NCBI GenBank assembly: GCA_020466095.1
Contig: CM035806.1
Span: 2,727,303-2,791,302, forward strand
Length of the DNA stretch: 64,000 nucleotides
Direction: 5' to 3'
Source of the DNA: Chlorops oryzae
Taxonomy: Eukaryota > Arthropoda > Insecta > Diptera > Chloropidae
Shown here: one piece after another, positions 24,313 to 36,728 of the stretch
Numbering within the stretch: position 1 is the first letter of the stretch
Layout: the number at the start of each line of letters is the position of its first letter
The notes under the pieces: generated by a model
Told to the model about the DNA's origin: nothing
The model's input: the letters and a program-made list of their open reading frames with translations, nothing else
Database searches by the model: none
Made by a program: the position numbers and the translations under genes

Positions 24313-25654
24313 CCCTGCAGTAATGAGCCGGTCAGTTTTCTATGGAGGACTGGCCTTTGACCGGTCCAAATCTTACCGGTTATATTATGACAGTTCGCTC
24401 CATCGAAATCGGCTAGCCGGCGGTCGGTATAAAAAGGGATGGGTTTAAGGGTAGTCTGTAAATGACACTTTCATCAACTTAGAATATATAAATATAAGAA
24501 ATTTGTTGTTATTTTCCTCATTTGACTATCCGAAAACCAGAAAAAATTACCGACAATTGACCCCAAAAAAAAAACAAGTAAGAAAGCTAAAGTCGGTCAC
24601 GCCCGACTTTGAAATACCCAGCGTCCCGACATTATGAGCGCACTATGTTTTGCTTCTCTATTTGTGGGCGTGGCAGTGGGAGGGCAACATAAATTATTTC
24701 CCTACACCTTTCATTCGCCTTGGTGAACCTATGTTGCGAATTCGAAGCTTCTACGCCTTTAACTTCAGAAGTAACGAAAAATCTTCATTTGTGGGCGTGG
24801 AAGTGGGCGGGCCACATAAAATTTTTTCCTACACCTTTCATTCGCCTTGGTGAACCTATGTTGCGAATTTGAAGCTTCTACGCCTTTTACTTCGGAAGTT
24901 TTGAAAATTCTCCATTTGTGGGCGTGGCAGTGGGCGGGCTACATAAATTTTTGTTACTACACCTTTCATTCGCCTTGGTCAACCTATGTTGCGAATTTGA
25001 AGCTTCTACGCCTTTTACTTCACAAGTTACGATAAGCCCTTATTTGTGGGCTTATATGTGGGCGTGGCTCACGGAAGGCGGCGTCCATTTTTTTCCAGGA
25101 TATGTCCCTTTTCGTAGTTTACCAGTACACCAAATATCAATGGAATGTGTTGAGTGGTTCGCCAGTTACAAGCATTTTACTGAAAACACATTATATTCAT
25201 TTGTGGGCGTGGCAGTGGGCGGATGTCTCCCATTTTTACTTAGGATCATACTCAGATCCCGATATACGTGTGTGCCAAATTTCGACTTGATTGGTCCTGC
25301 CGTTTCGGAGGAGATCCGACCACGGACGGACGGACAGACGGACGGACGGACAGACGGACATGTCTAAATCGATTCAGTTTTTGATCCTGATCATTTCATA
25401 TATATTTTTCTATATCTCCGGAGCTTATTCCCTGTTACAAGATTTGCACAAAACTAATATACCCCGCTTACGCTGGGTATAAAAAAAAACTGGCCTATGA
25501 TCAGCCGTTTTGCGGACTAGTCCCTCCCCAAGGACAGGCCCATGTTAAAAAGGTCAGTCGAATACATTAGAAGTGGAATTATGAGGGGACTAGTACTGGT
25601 AACATGAAGGACTGACCGAAGGCTACACTTGGGTCAGTCCATATTACTGCAGGG
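24313..25654. mobile_element. CCCTGCAGTAAT-ended TIR element, interrupted
   Basis: CCCTGCAGTAAT at the left and ATTACTGCAGGG at the right. Left and right parts also share GGTCAGT / ACTGACC words in inverted orientation. Removal of the insert at 24574-25489 leaves about 430 bases, close to the related copy at 29796-30344 (549 bases). Immediate flanks do not show a clear direct duplication. Confidence 0.7.
24574..25489. mobile_element. Dispersed fly repeat with GGAC run, nested insertion
   Basis: Begins ACAAGTAAGAAAGCTAAAGT with a short hairpin (AAAGTCGG/CCGACTTT) and ends CGCTGGGTATAAAA; GAAATACCCAGCG near the start mirrors the end. Inside are about five 125-base tandem copies starting TGTGGGCGTGGCAGTGGGCG (24663, 24789, 24917, 25055, 25201), then a CGGACGGACAGACGGAC run at 25323-25358. 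I recognise this as a very abundant brachyceran repeat type; its class is not certain. The 149-codon frame across it is not a gene. Confidence 0.7.
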
Positions 25655-25659
25655 TAACT

Positions 25660-26860
25660 TTAAGTATTAGGAGAAAAACATAAGAGAGCAAATTACCCAT
25701 AACACAGAAAGTCCACACGGAGACAGTCGAAACGCCTAGGCAAGTCTCCTACCGTCTCCTTCAGGATAAGATAGAAAGATCTCGGAAAATTTTTTCGTTG
25801 CAATTTTATGGTCGGGGGGTTTCGCCCCTTTCGCTTACACTCCCTACACTCTACGGCTTGCCTATTATTATTGTTGTCAGATTCTGTTTTCCCTAGTTGG
25901 GCATAAGACTCATTATTAGTTGCCTTAATTTTCTTCTCCTTCTTAAATATTCCCTTGTTGATTAAGGGACGAATGAGGAAGGAAGTGTAAGTGTGTGTTT
26001 TCAAACTTGGTTAAATAAAAATTCAAGCTTATTTTTGAACATATAGTCTTAAATTAAAAAATAAAAAAACATACTTATAAAAAAAAAACAACAGCAACAA
26101 CAAGAATATTACCTAATAAAATTAGAATACTTCATGATGAAATTCATCGAGATCCTTTTGATGGCACGTCATTCATCAACGTCATAAAGTGCGGCACAAC
26201 AGCCATAATCATCACATTCGCCAGATACATACATACATACATATATGTATGTATGCTAAGAAATGTGGGAAGAAGCATCATTCACCCAGTTATAAGTTAC
26301 TTAAATTGAGGGTGCAAAAAACTGGGTTAGCTGGGCTCTCTTCTTTTTCTGCCGCTTGTTTTTACAAATGTCATTTCTTCGCGCACTCGATAATGTTCCA
26401 CTCAAGTATGCACCCCCCCGCCACGCAACAAAAAAAAAAAAGCACACAAATTGGCTTCGTATTGCGAACTCATGCTTTGCCTCAAAGATCCGCACTTCCA
26501 GGCTTGATGAATCATTCCCGCTAACGTGTATGACAACGTCAAATTGCTTCAAATTAGTTAATAACTTTCAAAATAACCCCACAAAGTGGGGCCTCAAAAG
26601 GACGAGCAAAGCAATGCAAAAAAAAAAAAAAATTTGTATGGCCATGTTGCGATTCTTTAAAGTAACAACAGAGTGAAGTTCTTGGTGGATTGAATGATTC
26701 TATTAATCGATTGAAACTTCTCCTCGAAGTTCGGTTCTAATCAATTTTAATTTAATAAGGAGAAAGTTCAAAACATATTTTATGACCTCAATTGTGCACG
26801 CAAGTTATGAAAGGGGTTAAGAAAAGGCCCACAGGGAATCTATACCCTATTTAGAACAAA
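25660..26860. other. Non-coding DNA
   Basis: TACA/TATG microsatellite at 26225-26255, poly-A runs at 26430 and 26617. Open frames at 25693-26004 and 26189-26676 show no domain and overlap each other in several frames. Nothing else identified. Confidence 0.4.
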
Positions 26861-26867
26861 TATACTC

Positions 26868-27860
26868 ATATCATTATTATCATAATCATTATCATCGTCA
26901 TCTTATCACCATAATCATAGTCATACTATAATCAATCCATTACATCATCTATTCATAACCAATCATTCATATCTTACATGTCAATTATCATCAGCATCGT
27001 AAATTCAATAACAATTCATAATTATCATACATTAATATTATCATCAAATCGATTAATACATCAATCAATTATCATTCAAATAATTCATATCTAATATCTT
27101 ATACAATTTTCAATATATCTTTACTCATTCAAATATCATGCCTCCAATAAAATTTATGACAATAACATCATTACATATCATCTATCATTGTCACGCAAAT
27201 CAGTCATAAAATATCATCAGTATCTATTATCCATCATCTCATAATCAATCATTATCATATCATTATTATCATAATCATTATCATCGTCATCTTATCACCA
27301 TAATCATAGCCATAATAATAACCATAATCATCATCATAACCATCATCATCATCATCATCATTATCATCGTCGTCATCATCATAATTATCATCATTAATAT
27401 TATCATCATCGTTCATAATCAATCATTATCATAATAATCATCATCATAATCATTATCATCGTCATCTTATCACCATAATCATAGTCATAATAATCACCAT
27501 AATCATCATCATAACCATCATCATCATCATCATTATCATCGTCGTCATCATCATAATTATCATCATTATTATTATCATCATCGTCATAATCAATCATTAT
27601 CATAATCATCATCATCATAATTCATCGTCATCTTATCACCATAATCATAGTCATAATAATCACGATAATCATCATCATTATCATTGTCGCCATCATCATA
27701 ATTATCATCATTATTATTATCATCATCGTCATAATCAATCATTATCATATCTAATCTCATCATATTATTCATCATCGTCATAATACTTTACCACTCATAA
27801 TCTAGTCATTATTATTATCATTGTCATATCATAATCATAATCATTATCAGTCATCTTAAA
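26868..27860. repeat. ATC/ATA trinucleotide satellite with higher-order units
   Basis: About 1 kb of ATCATCATCATAATC. The block CATCTTATCACCATAATCAT recurs at 26900, 27290, 27464 and 27629, so units of roughly 170 bases have been duplicated within the simple repeat. Asp/Asn/Met frames on the minus strand are by-products. Confidence 0.9.
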
Positions 27861-27915
27861 TAATCTAGTCAAATAGTCTTGTACACATAATTAATTTCAT
27901 TTATCTTCATTGATT

Positions 27916-27975
27916 TTTTTGGTAATTTGTTCGAAACTAGTCCGTCTAGAGACGGAGGAGCCAGGAATTAGAGGG
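27916..27975. mobile_element. Right-end fragment of the TTAA-flanked MITE
   Basis: TTTGTTCGAAACTAGTCCGT to GGAATTAGAGGG followed by TTAA matches the right half of the elements at 20573-21249. The left half is absent. It lies only 90 bases before an Fkbp14 exon. Confidence 0.7.
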
Positions 27976-28063
27976 TTAATACATTGTATATACATACATA
28001 CATAAATTGAAGGCCTTAAAGACAAAAATGTTTTAACTATAATTCTTTCACTTCTTGTTGCAG

Positions 28064-28965
28064 CTTTGACCGTGACCAGCCGTTCACATTTAAGCTCGGT
28101 GCCGGCCAAGTGATAAAGGGCTGGGATCAAGGACTCGCGGACATGTGTGTCGGTGAGTTTGTTTGTTCGGTCGAGTCGAAAAAGTTTCGGCAATTAAAAT
28201 TGCCAGCAATTTTTCGTACCACACTTGAGACTCTAACTTGATGGTCCTCTTCTTGTGTTGCAGGTGAAAAACGTAAATTGGTGATTCCGCCGCACTTGGG
28301 CTATGGCGATGCTGGTGCGGGCAATGTCATTCCAGCGAAGGCAACACTCCATTTCGACGTCGAGCTGATCAACATCGGCAATGCGCCGCCGACCACAAAC
28401 GTATTCAAGGAAATCGACGAGAACGGCGACAAGCAATTGAGTCGCGAAGAGGTAAACGTCTATGTATGGGTCGCACTTTTTATTTATTATTTTTGTTCTT
28501 CCACATTCGTGAAACGCACGCTCGCTCTCTCTCTCTCTCACACCACACTTCCGTGGTGGTGGCGTACGCCCCCTTCACCCCTTCATTTTTTGTTTGGATT
28601 TGCCTCCTATTGGCCATGGAACTGCCATAAAGTTCTTCAAAATTTGCATGCAACATTTTTCCATTTTTCCATTCTTCACATTTTTCCCCCCACTTTCCCT
28701 CTCCACACTGATGACACTTTTTTGTTTATTTTTAAAATAATTTTTTTTTTTTTAATCCTAATCGATTTTTTTCTTATCTCTGCAGGTAAGTGAATATCTG
28801 AAGAAGCAAATGGTCGCTGTCGAAGGGCAAGACTCGGAGGAGCTGAAAAACATGTTGACTGAAAATGATAAATTGGTCGAGGAGATCTTCCAGCACGAGG
28901 ATAAGGATAAGAACGGATTCATCTCACATGACGAATTCTCTGGCCCGAAGCACGATGAGCTTTAA
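28064..28965 (+). CDS. Fkbp14: FKBP-type peptidyl-prolyl isomerase, ER resident (FKBP14), three 3' exons
   Basis: Exons 28064-28152, 28264-28451 and 28786-28965 join in phase (AG/GT borders: ttgcag, GTGAGT, ttgcag, GTAAAC, ctgcag) and encode about 152 residues ending at TAA 28963. The first part is the second half of an FKBP domain: PFTFKLG, QVIKGW, GYGDAG and TLHFDVELI supply the aromatic pocket residues. Two EF-hands follow ([12 protein letters not shown] and [12 protein letters not shown]), then a C-terminal HDEL, the ER retrieval signal. The family catalyses proline isomerisation during folding of secreted proteins such as collagen; EF-hands bind calcium in the ER lumen. The N-terminal exon(s), with the signal peptide and the first half of the FKBP fold, must end in phase 2 (the first exon here starts by completing a Ser codon). 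I could not find them upstream in the window. They may lie before position 1, in a very long intron, or in a short exon I missed. Identification of the family is secure. Confidence 0.93.
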
Positions 28966-29717
28966 AATTTTATTCGCATTCCATGCGCATCATTTCCTCC
29001 ACACTAAATGTTCAATTCGAAAGCATATACGAACTGACTAGATAAGGAACTCAAAAAAAAAAAAGAACAAAAATGCGTTTACAATCGGAGTATTCACGTT
29101 TACATTCCCAGATTAATGTGAATACCCCAGCCCCCACTTAATCCAACTTTATATGAGTTTGCAATTTAATTGGTTGCAATTCTTAACTTTCGAATGCCAC
29201 GGATCTAGACTAGCGTTGAACTTTGTTGTGGATATAATAGACGATTTTATAGTTTTCGGCCTCCCGACCCCAAACTAGGCATAAGGTTTTCGCTATGCGA
29301 CTTAAAATGAACAATTTTTTTTACTCTTAGATATTAATTTTTTTTTTTTTTCCAAAATTCAACCTTGTTTTATTCACAAGTACCCGAGAGCACGTTTTTT
29401 CTAGCCTAGCCTTCAGCCTGTGGAGCTTGTTTTTTTTTTTAACACTGATCGATCGTGTAGAACTGCAGGAAATTTTTACAAATGTAGTTACATTACATTA
29501 ATGCCGTTAAGTTGTTGTAATTTATATGTACGCATACATACTTACATTTGTATATAGAGGTCATAAATGAAAACAGTGCAAGTTGTTCGTAAAATATAAA
29601 ATAATCTTTATAATTAATTTTATAAAAAAAAAAAAATTAAAAAAAGAATTAATGAAGTTGTTTCAATCATTTTGAAATTCAAATCTTCGTTAGCCCGTTT
29701 GAAACGGATTTATTGCA

Positions 29718-29728
29718 ATAAAACAATA
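29718..29728 (+). terminator. Candidate polyadenylation signal of Fkbp14
   Basis: An AATAAA lies in TGCAATAAAACA about 750 bases after the Fkbp14 stop. The 3' UTR before it is A/T rich with several poly-T runs. Another AATAAA lies near 30635. Sara ends on the opposite strand at 31264, so the two genes converge here. Which site is used cannot be told from sequence. Confidence 0.4.
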
Positions 29729-29935
29729 TTCGATTTTAGCCTACCAAGATGACATAACACAAACACTAACATCTCAACAATTTGTTTTCCAACTTCCCTG
29801 CAGTAATTCCAACTACTCTCCAACTACTCCCCGACTAGTCACAAAAATACCAGGACTACTCCTTCTTAATTTGCCAACCAATGCTTTGAACTGTCTTTTT
29901 TAACGTTGAGCTGTCATGGGAAAATAACTAGTCAC

Positions 29936-30004
29936 CCGAGCCAGGGATCGAACCCCAACCCACGTGGTCGCTGAGCGATAGTCTTAACCGTCCAGCTAAC
30001 TACC
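29936..30004 (-). ncRNA. tRNA-like sequence with Pol III A and B boxes
   Basis: On the minus strand, GGTTCGATCCC (29944-29954) is an exact B box and TAGCTGGACGG (29988-29998) is close to an A box, spaced 33 bases apart as in a tRNA. The T-arm and anticodon arm pair only partly, so it is not a working tRNA gene. It is probably a tRNA-derived piece of a SINE or captured by the transposon. Confidence 0.5.
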
Positions 30005-30048
30005 TTTCGGTGGTGTAACGATGCGAATGTCAAGTTAAACCAGACAAT

Positions 30049-30175
30049 AGTGGGACTCATGCAGCTTCGCAAATTGTGGGAAATGAGAAATTTGTCACAC
30101 AACTGTCAAAATTTATATGAAAATTTACGATGGGAAAAGTTGCGAAGGCATTTGCGAAGCTGCATGAGTACCACT
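30049..30175. mobile_element. Small hairpin MITE nested in the CCCTGCAG element
   Basis: AGTGGGACTCATGCAGCTTC is mirrored by GAAGCTGCATGAGTACCACT. The 127-base segment folds back on itself through GCGAA/TTCGC and further inner pairing. Confidence 0.6.
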
Positions 30176-30459
30176 TATAGACAATTTTTTTTTTTCTACT
30201 TCGCAATCAAAGTACGGAAATCCTGAAACTCATCCCCCGTAGATCTCCGTAGATACATAAAATACTGTACATTTTGACTAGTCATATTTCGAGTAACCTC
30301 AGAGTACTCCTGTTTGGCAAATTGACCTCTTCATTACTGCAGGGAATTTCCACATTGACTAGACACAAACGTTAATTGTCTCTTGGCAAAAATTTATCAA
30401 ATACTCGTATACCAAATCGAGAGCATGGGCAACAAATTATTGATTTGAATACTAATGCG

Positions 30460-30545
30460 GTGAAAGCTCTACTTGGCGGACATCTCCCATAAACAGGACA
30501 AAAAGGAGGATGCGAGGATCGGTGTCCGCTTATAGGAGCTTTCAC
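30460..30545. mobile_element. 86-base hairpin MITE
   Basis: GTGAAAGCTCTACTTGGCGG on the left and CCGCTTATAGGAGCTTTCAC on the right form inverted ends around GACAAAAAGGAGG. GTGAAAGCTC ends with a GGACA inner word are common in insect MITEs. Confidence 0.6.
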
Positions 30546-31263
30546 TTGATTAGAACTTCATTCCCAGGTCAAAGATCTCCATACATAGTTGAACATCTAA
30601 AATATAGATTAAATGAAAATATATACCACAAGCAATAAAAAATGAAACCAATTTTATATTTAAGGTACACGAATTTTATTAATTCACATCTCGCGTCGCT
30701 CACATACGGTGAAGAAACAATCAAAAAAAAAAAATCATGAAAATTTGTAATTTTTCTTCTTCTTCTTCTTCTTTTCTAGATAGCCTAATAAACCTAATTT
30801 GAAGAGCTAAGCTCCATTAGTTGCACAAACAAAAATCATGATTTTACACACAAGCTAACTATACTTTTCACACAGCGACGATGCCTTAAATATAAACGAT
30901 TTCAATAATCGACTATATAAGCATATATATTTATATATATGTTTGCGTGTATATAAGTAATTCGAAAATAAAAGAACAGGCGAACTGGTTTAAGCTTAAA
31001 AATTTGAATTCCTCTTCCCATTGAATGTTCCTTAAAATAACAAAGGTAGTTACGACAATTTAAAACATATATGTATAAAACATATATGTATATACATATG
31101 CTATTGACGGCATAAATATATGTATATAGTTTCAATGCCTGATCACTCCACTCAAATAATTATATATACTTATATAAATATAAGCGCGGCGTAACATACC
31201 TTAATATGCGATTACACTTATCGTAATCACATTCTCTGCGGCGGGCGCTATACTGAGCCTGAG

Positions 31264-34200
31264 CTAGGCATTTAATATATAAAAAATAAGCTCCAATATT
31301 ATCGCTTCCTCAATACCATTTGACTCGTTGTGTAGTGTGGGTATTAAATTATTATCCAAGGCGTTCATATAGACCGTTGATAGTTTCGAGCCCAGCGCTC
31401 CGGCCTCGTAGCAAACCTAAAATTTCAAAAAAATTTTTTGTTATGACGGATTGTCAAACAATGAATCAAAAGGTATATAATTTTAATCATCACATTATCT
31501 TGATGAAGTGTAGCGCGTATACCGATCTTTCGGTTCCCACTAGCAGCCAATGAGTCAAGGAAAGATACAAGAGCCATCGATGCGCTGCGAGCTATTTGCT
31601 CTGCGATGCGCGTTATGTCCCCGGATTTTGTAGCTTGCGTACAATACCAATCATCGTACTTCAGAGAAGAAAAAAAAAAAAAAAAGAATGAAATATGTAT
31701 CCTTATATTAAAGTACCTATAATATATATATATATAGGTACATATATGTAATACCTTCAGTATAAAGATATCCGTAAGGCGTATTAAATAATTAGCATTT
31801 GCATAATTGAAGCTAGCATGAACCCGCATACTCGATATGCCTTCGAAAGATTTTTCATCGATAGGCGATTTGACTCTGGAAGAAAAAAAAAAATAATTGA
31901 ATAAAATAGAAAAAAAAAATTCAAAATATAGTTATACGATGCGATTTGAATTTGACTTACCCAATATTGAAATCTTTATCATTATCCACCCATTTAATGC
32001 TAACGATTTCTCTTTGCTGTTCTTCGGCGTTAACAGGACCACAGATTATTTCTATATCCTTTTGATTGCTTAATGAACTGCGTACTTCTTCCATTTTGCT
32101 TGGTAATATTTGTACCATCAATCCATCCTCGACAATGCTACATTTTGCCAAAAGGCCACTAGTACTCTTTAAAGATTCATTTAAAACAAAGAAGCTTGCA
32201 CCAGTAACTGAAAGAACAATTATTTTGAATTGTTGATAAATTTTTTTTTTTTTTTTTAGATGCTCTTAATTAATAGCAGACCTTTCCTCGGTTGGCCTTG
32301 AATGTTGATTGCTTGCGTTGAATACGAGAACATTTCGGAACGTTCATCGTTTGTATTCTGCATACAGACCAAATGCCCATCAGCAGCTTTTGAGAAATTG
32401 CCAGCAAATGCCAAAATATGATCGCTTGCATTGTTCATTGCTTTTATTATGTCGTCCTGACGATTTCGCGGTATCAGAACTGTTGTCTGACGATCTTCCA
32501 TATGAATGTACATGCCGCGGATATTCGGCAGCGTGTAGGAATAGTTGCGGAAATCCTAAAGAACAAAAAAAAAAAAAAAATATTTAATTGAAAAATAAAG
32601 ATTTTAAACCAATGAGGATGGATGAATGAAATTGGCATTATGTCTAACCGCTAGGAAGTTGATTATTGTCTGCGCGATTTCAGCATAAACGGACTCCCGA
32701 TTGCGCATAGAAATATGTGGACATGGATAGTAGCGATACTGTGCCCCCAACCGTAACATAAGGCGCAGGGGGAAAACCTTTGCCCACGGAACCTCTGAAC
32801 GTTGAATTAGTATGCCAATTAGAAAAGGATTCTCCGGTAATATGAGATCTTGAAGACACTGAAACGTCGGTCTTATAAATATAAATCCACCATAATCTTG
32901 AACGCCAAGAAAACGCTCTTGACTTGGATTCGTATAGGAGAGTTCGGCTAAAGGATTTCCCATTTCTGCCTCCTTATAGATCTCATACAAATGTATGAGA
33001 ATGTCCTTGGGTATGGGCGGTTCCTGCATTAGTTCCTCGGTTTCGGGTGCTTCAAATTCAAGAAGCACAACAACTTCATCGTTCCCAACATGATGCAGTC
33101 CACACGTCGAAAAATTTATGACGGTTTTATTCAAACAGCATTTCACTGGAAACGAAAACCGATTGAAATCTTTATTCGATCTACACACACACACACATAT
33201 ACATGTATAGATACACTTTCAATTTATGTACTCACGGTTTAAAATTTTTACATAGACAAAATAGTTTCGGGTCAAAGCGAATTTTAATGTTTCACTTTGC
33301 AAACGTTCTATTAGCTCGAAATTGTTTTCCACTTCTTTGTATTCAAAATCACAACCAGCTTCATCTTTAGCAACATATATCGGAGGTAATTTGTCTCCTG
33401 CTGGTATAAAGCAACCCATTTCGTCGCACGGATATTCGGGAAGACGACTGGAGCGTGCAGCTGAAGTTACTTCTGCAGTTTTCGAAACCTTACTGGAGCT
33501 ACCGGTGCCACTACCGGTGCCTGAAATTAAAAAAAAAAAAAAAAAAAAATTTAATTAGAGATATGGAGATAGTAACAAAATTTCGTTTTGTTATTTCAAA
33601 ATAATTTCAGAGCTCTCAGACACACAACATCTATATAATGTATATACATATCTTATCATCAAAATATAAGAATCATAAAATATAATGTTTCGGTCAAGAA
33701 TTAAGAAACTATATATTCTGCCGATCAACGTCACTGCAGTGTTCTTTTTCGCTTCTAGTTGAAATTTGATAACATATGCGCGAAGCAGAGATATTTTATC
33801 GAATTGATGATGACATTCTGTTGTCTACATACTGCAGTGACGTCCGACCTGACGTGCTTTTGAAAATGCGCAAAGCATGATCTCAATTTCTATGCAAACT
33901 CACTTCGCTGTCCCTTCGAAGTGTGTGAGCCTTGTGCAGCGTTAATTACTGCTGCAGCAGCTGTTGGTGGAATCGAGCCACGGAACAGCTGTGCGACTAT
34001 TCCGAGCGTTGATGAGTCTGTAACAGGCTCTGTCTTAACAGGTGTTCCTGGCTTATTGGCTCCACCACGGGCACAAGCTTGCTGAGCGCGACGCGCATGT
34101 TTAGCTTCACCCCACTGATGCTGCTCGATGCCAGCTAAATCACTTCCCGGTGCAATTCCATCGCTGAACATGACGCTTTTGCGTTTTCTTGTTTGCTTGC

Positions 34201-36728
34201 CGCTGGAGTTCGATGAATTCGACGAATAGCTGCCATCCTTCTTTAGCACACCGACAGGAACTATAACAGTGGGTGGCGGTAATGTTGATTGTCCGACCTG
34301 ACGGTGCGGCGGTATCGTCGAGCAGTATTCCATCGGATTGTTCGGATTCGGCGATCGTATTTGGGTTGATGATGATGATGATGATAAAGTATTGATTTGG
34401 TCATTTGCTTGGCTACAATTGCTTTGCGTGGCTACTGCCTTCGTTGTTCTCGATTGCTGGCGCTCTGCAAGAATAATGAAGCATTGGACACAGACGCGTG
34501 ATTCGTGCTCGTTGAGGAACTCTAATTTGAATTTTTGTGAGCAACAAATTGAGCAAAGAACCTTGCCACAAGCTCGGCAATGATGACGTCTCTTTATCAT
34601 TGTGAATTTCGACTGGCATTGCATACAACCCGCTGCCATATTGTCGGGCACCCAAATCGGTGGTACGCGACCAAGATTTTCATTTGGATCACAAAATCCG
34701 GTGGCCTCTTCGATTTCTTGTGGAGCATTGATTATGTTATCTGCAAGGGAATGGTTAAAAATGCAATGATAATCGATCAGAAAATTTGATTTGAAATGTG
34801 AAATCCGTGATCCTACCACTTTCAGCAATCGCTTGACGTTCCACATGATTTTCATCCATCGAATTTCCCGGTGGTGTTTGACCTGCATTTGTGTAGAGAT
34901 TCGGTTTTAATAATGCTGCTGGCAAATCGAGTGTAGTTGGCCGTTGAGGGCGTGCAGTCGATGACATTTCCTGCTCTTCTTCAACAGATAAATCACCATT
35001 TACAATTGCTCCATCGTTTTCCTGTGCTCGTTCGTCTTCCAACGATGAGCTATCGGAACTCGTATAGGAATTTTCATACTGTTGCATATCATCTGTTGAT
35101 TGAAGAGCTGCAGCTTGCGCTCGTATTTCAGAGAATTCAACCGTTGATGCTTGAGAAAAACTGTCGGCATTCATTGCCTCAGAATCTTCAGTAATTTGCT
35201 CGTCCGATTCGTCTTTTGTTGGAGCATCGTTTGGTGCTACTTTAGCTTCAGCATTAGCTTCGTTATGATTTTCGACGCTTTCGTTTTCTAGAGCTTTTGA
35301 TTCAAAACAGGTATTGTTGACCTCTTCGACATCTACATCGATGTCCATTTCCTGTAGCATGCTGTCCAATTCTGTATCTGATATTTCATCCATAGTCGAA
35401 TTGAATGTAATCGGTTGCTGATGGGTAATAGCTTCTGGTTTAGGAATTTCCAAAGTTTCCGTCATTCCTACTACAACAGGTTTTGTTTCCGATTGCATGT
35501 TTTCATTTCGCGAAGCCGTTACTTCCTGCAGAATAAAATAATAGTAAAAAAAAAAAAAAATTAAATCATTATTATTCTTTCCATTATGACAATCAGACAA
35601 AGTCTATTTACTTTGGTAAGGTATTCCTCCTCCGGTGCCGAGACTGACGCAACGGCAATCGAATCGCTTTTTTCAGTATCCTCACATTGTTGACCATTAG
35701 TGTCTTCTCGCAATTGACTTAACGGCGAAATACTTGTCTGCGCTGATAACTCATTTAGAACATTGTGTAAGACGGATGATGCCGTCGTCTCACAAGGCAG
35801 AATCGATTGCGAATTCGCGCTACTTGAAATGGAAATTGAAGAAAGTACGGTCGTGAGATCTTCGACCGGAGCTTTTTCCTCATCTTCTGAACGTGCAGTA
35901 ATGGATTTCTCTTCATGAAGCTCAGGTTTCGGTTGCGGTTCTGTTTCTGGTTGTAATTCCGGTGGCATTCCCGATTCCGATTCCGATTGTGATGTTTCGA
36001 TTTGTGATGTAACTCTCATATCATTTAGAGGCGATATGGGAGAGATACGCTCATCTGTTGTAGAAGCTGCACCCGCCGATGGACCTGATGAAAATGTCGA
36101 CGAAGATGATGTCGTTAAGGAATCCGATGAAGATGTCTGCTCATCACAATCAGGCGAGTCTTTGCTCGAACTTTTGCTCTCAATGAACTTTTTTATATCA
36201 CGACTGGCTTCCTCCTCATCGTCTTCGTCGTCTCTGCAATGCAATTCGAAAGCTCCAGAATTCACACTCGAAAATGAAGTTCGGGAAACATTATCAAAAG
36301 CAGCAGTCGAAGTACTACAAACGAGAAGCATATTGACACATCAATTCGCATTCAATTACCCTTCTCTTGTATCTTTTCATAATACTTACGCTAATTCTGA
36401 TTTTCTATTAATTGGCAATGGACAATCGATATCGTACTTCGGCACAACGGTTTCCAGCGATTCGACATTTTTCGCATAATCGTCAAGACTAAATAATTAC
36501 ATTTTTTTTTCGAAAACTCAGATAAAATAAGCAGTAAAGAAAAAAAGAAAAAAAACACACTCACTGCGTAAAAACCTGTGAGACGGCAATGAAGCTTTTG
36601 TTGCTATTGGAATTCTTTTCAGCATTTGGCGTTCGCTGGTGGAGCAATTGGGCTGGATTTTCTGCAGCATCTTGCTCCACCTGTAGCTCCAAATTATCAA
36701 TAAGCTTGTCAATATCAACCAAATCCAT
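31264..36728 (-). CDS. Sara: Smad anchor for receptor activation, FYVE-domain endosomal adaptor
   Basis: Twelve coding exons, read on the minus strand: 36728-36565, 36488-36390, 36314-35612, 35525-34817, 34740-33904, 33520-33236, 33145-32649, 32555-32282, 32207-31961, 31875-31755, 31658-31494 and 31416-31264. Together they give 4254 bases and 1417 residues, near the size of the Drosophila protein. ATG 36728 (MDLVDIDKLIDNLE) is the first in-frame ATG after an in-frame TAA. The first half is acidic and Ser-rich. The FYVE zinc finger (about residues 585-650) has WVPD, RRHHCRACG and RVC, so it should bind PI3P on early endosomes. KSVMF (residues 746-750) fits the PP1 docking motif, followed by conserved FSDGIAPG. 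Exons 6-12 form the conserved SARA C-terminal domain ending in LELIFYILNA. In flies Sara brings Smads and PP1 to Dpp receptors and marks endosomes partitioned in asymmetric division; those roles are family knowledge. No frame break was seen. Confidence 0.94.

Larger units (their letters stand above)
29796..30344. mobile_element. CCCTGCAGTAAT-ended TIR element carrying a tRNA-like segment
   Basis: Same ends as the element at 24313: CCCTGCAGTAAT left and ATTACTGCAGGG right. Left and right interiors share ACTACTC / GAGTACTC and GACTAGTCA in mirrored positions. It contains a tRNA-like segment (29936-30004) and a second small inverted-repeat element (30049-30175). It lies in the space where Fkbp14 and Sara transcripts converge. 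Confidence 0.7.

Noticed and set aside
24918..25367. 149-codon frame across the 125-base repeats
   Set aside because: It reads through tandem copies of a transposable element and the GGAC run; the amino-acid sequence repeats with the DNA and has no domain.
27406..27781. Asp/Asn/Met-rich frames
   Set aside because: By-products of the ATC trinucleotide repeat.
28278..28793. 171-codon continuous frame through Fkbp14 exon 3
   Set aside because: Only 28264-28451 is coding; after GTAAAC the frame enters an intron and loses similarity. The EF-hand continues in frame at 28786.
34755..36331. Sara N-terminal exons as a separate acidic protein gene
   Set aside because: Splice phases connect them without a break to the FYVE exon, and total length matches the Sara family.
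36036..36479. 147-codon plus-strand frame opposite Sara exons 2 and 3
   Set aside because: It is antisense to well-supported Sara exons whose phases and conserved sequence fit the minus strand.
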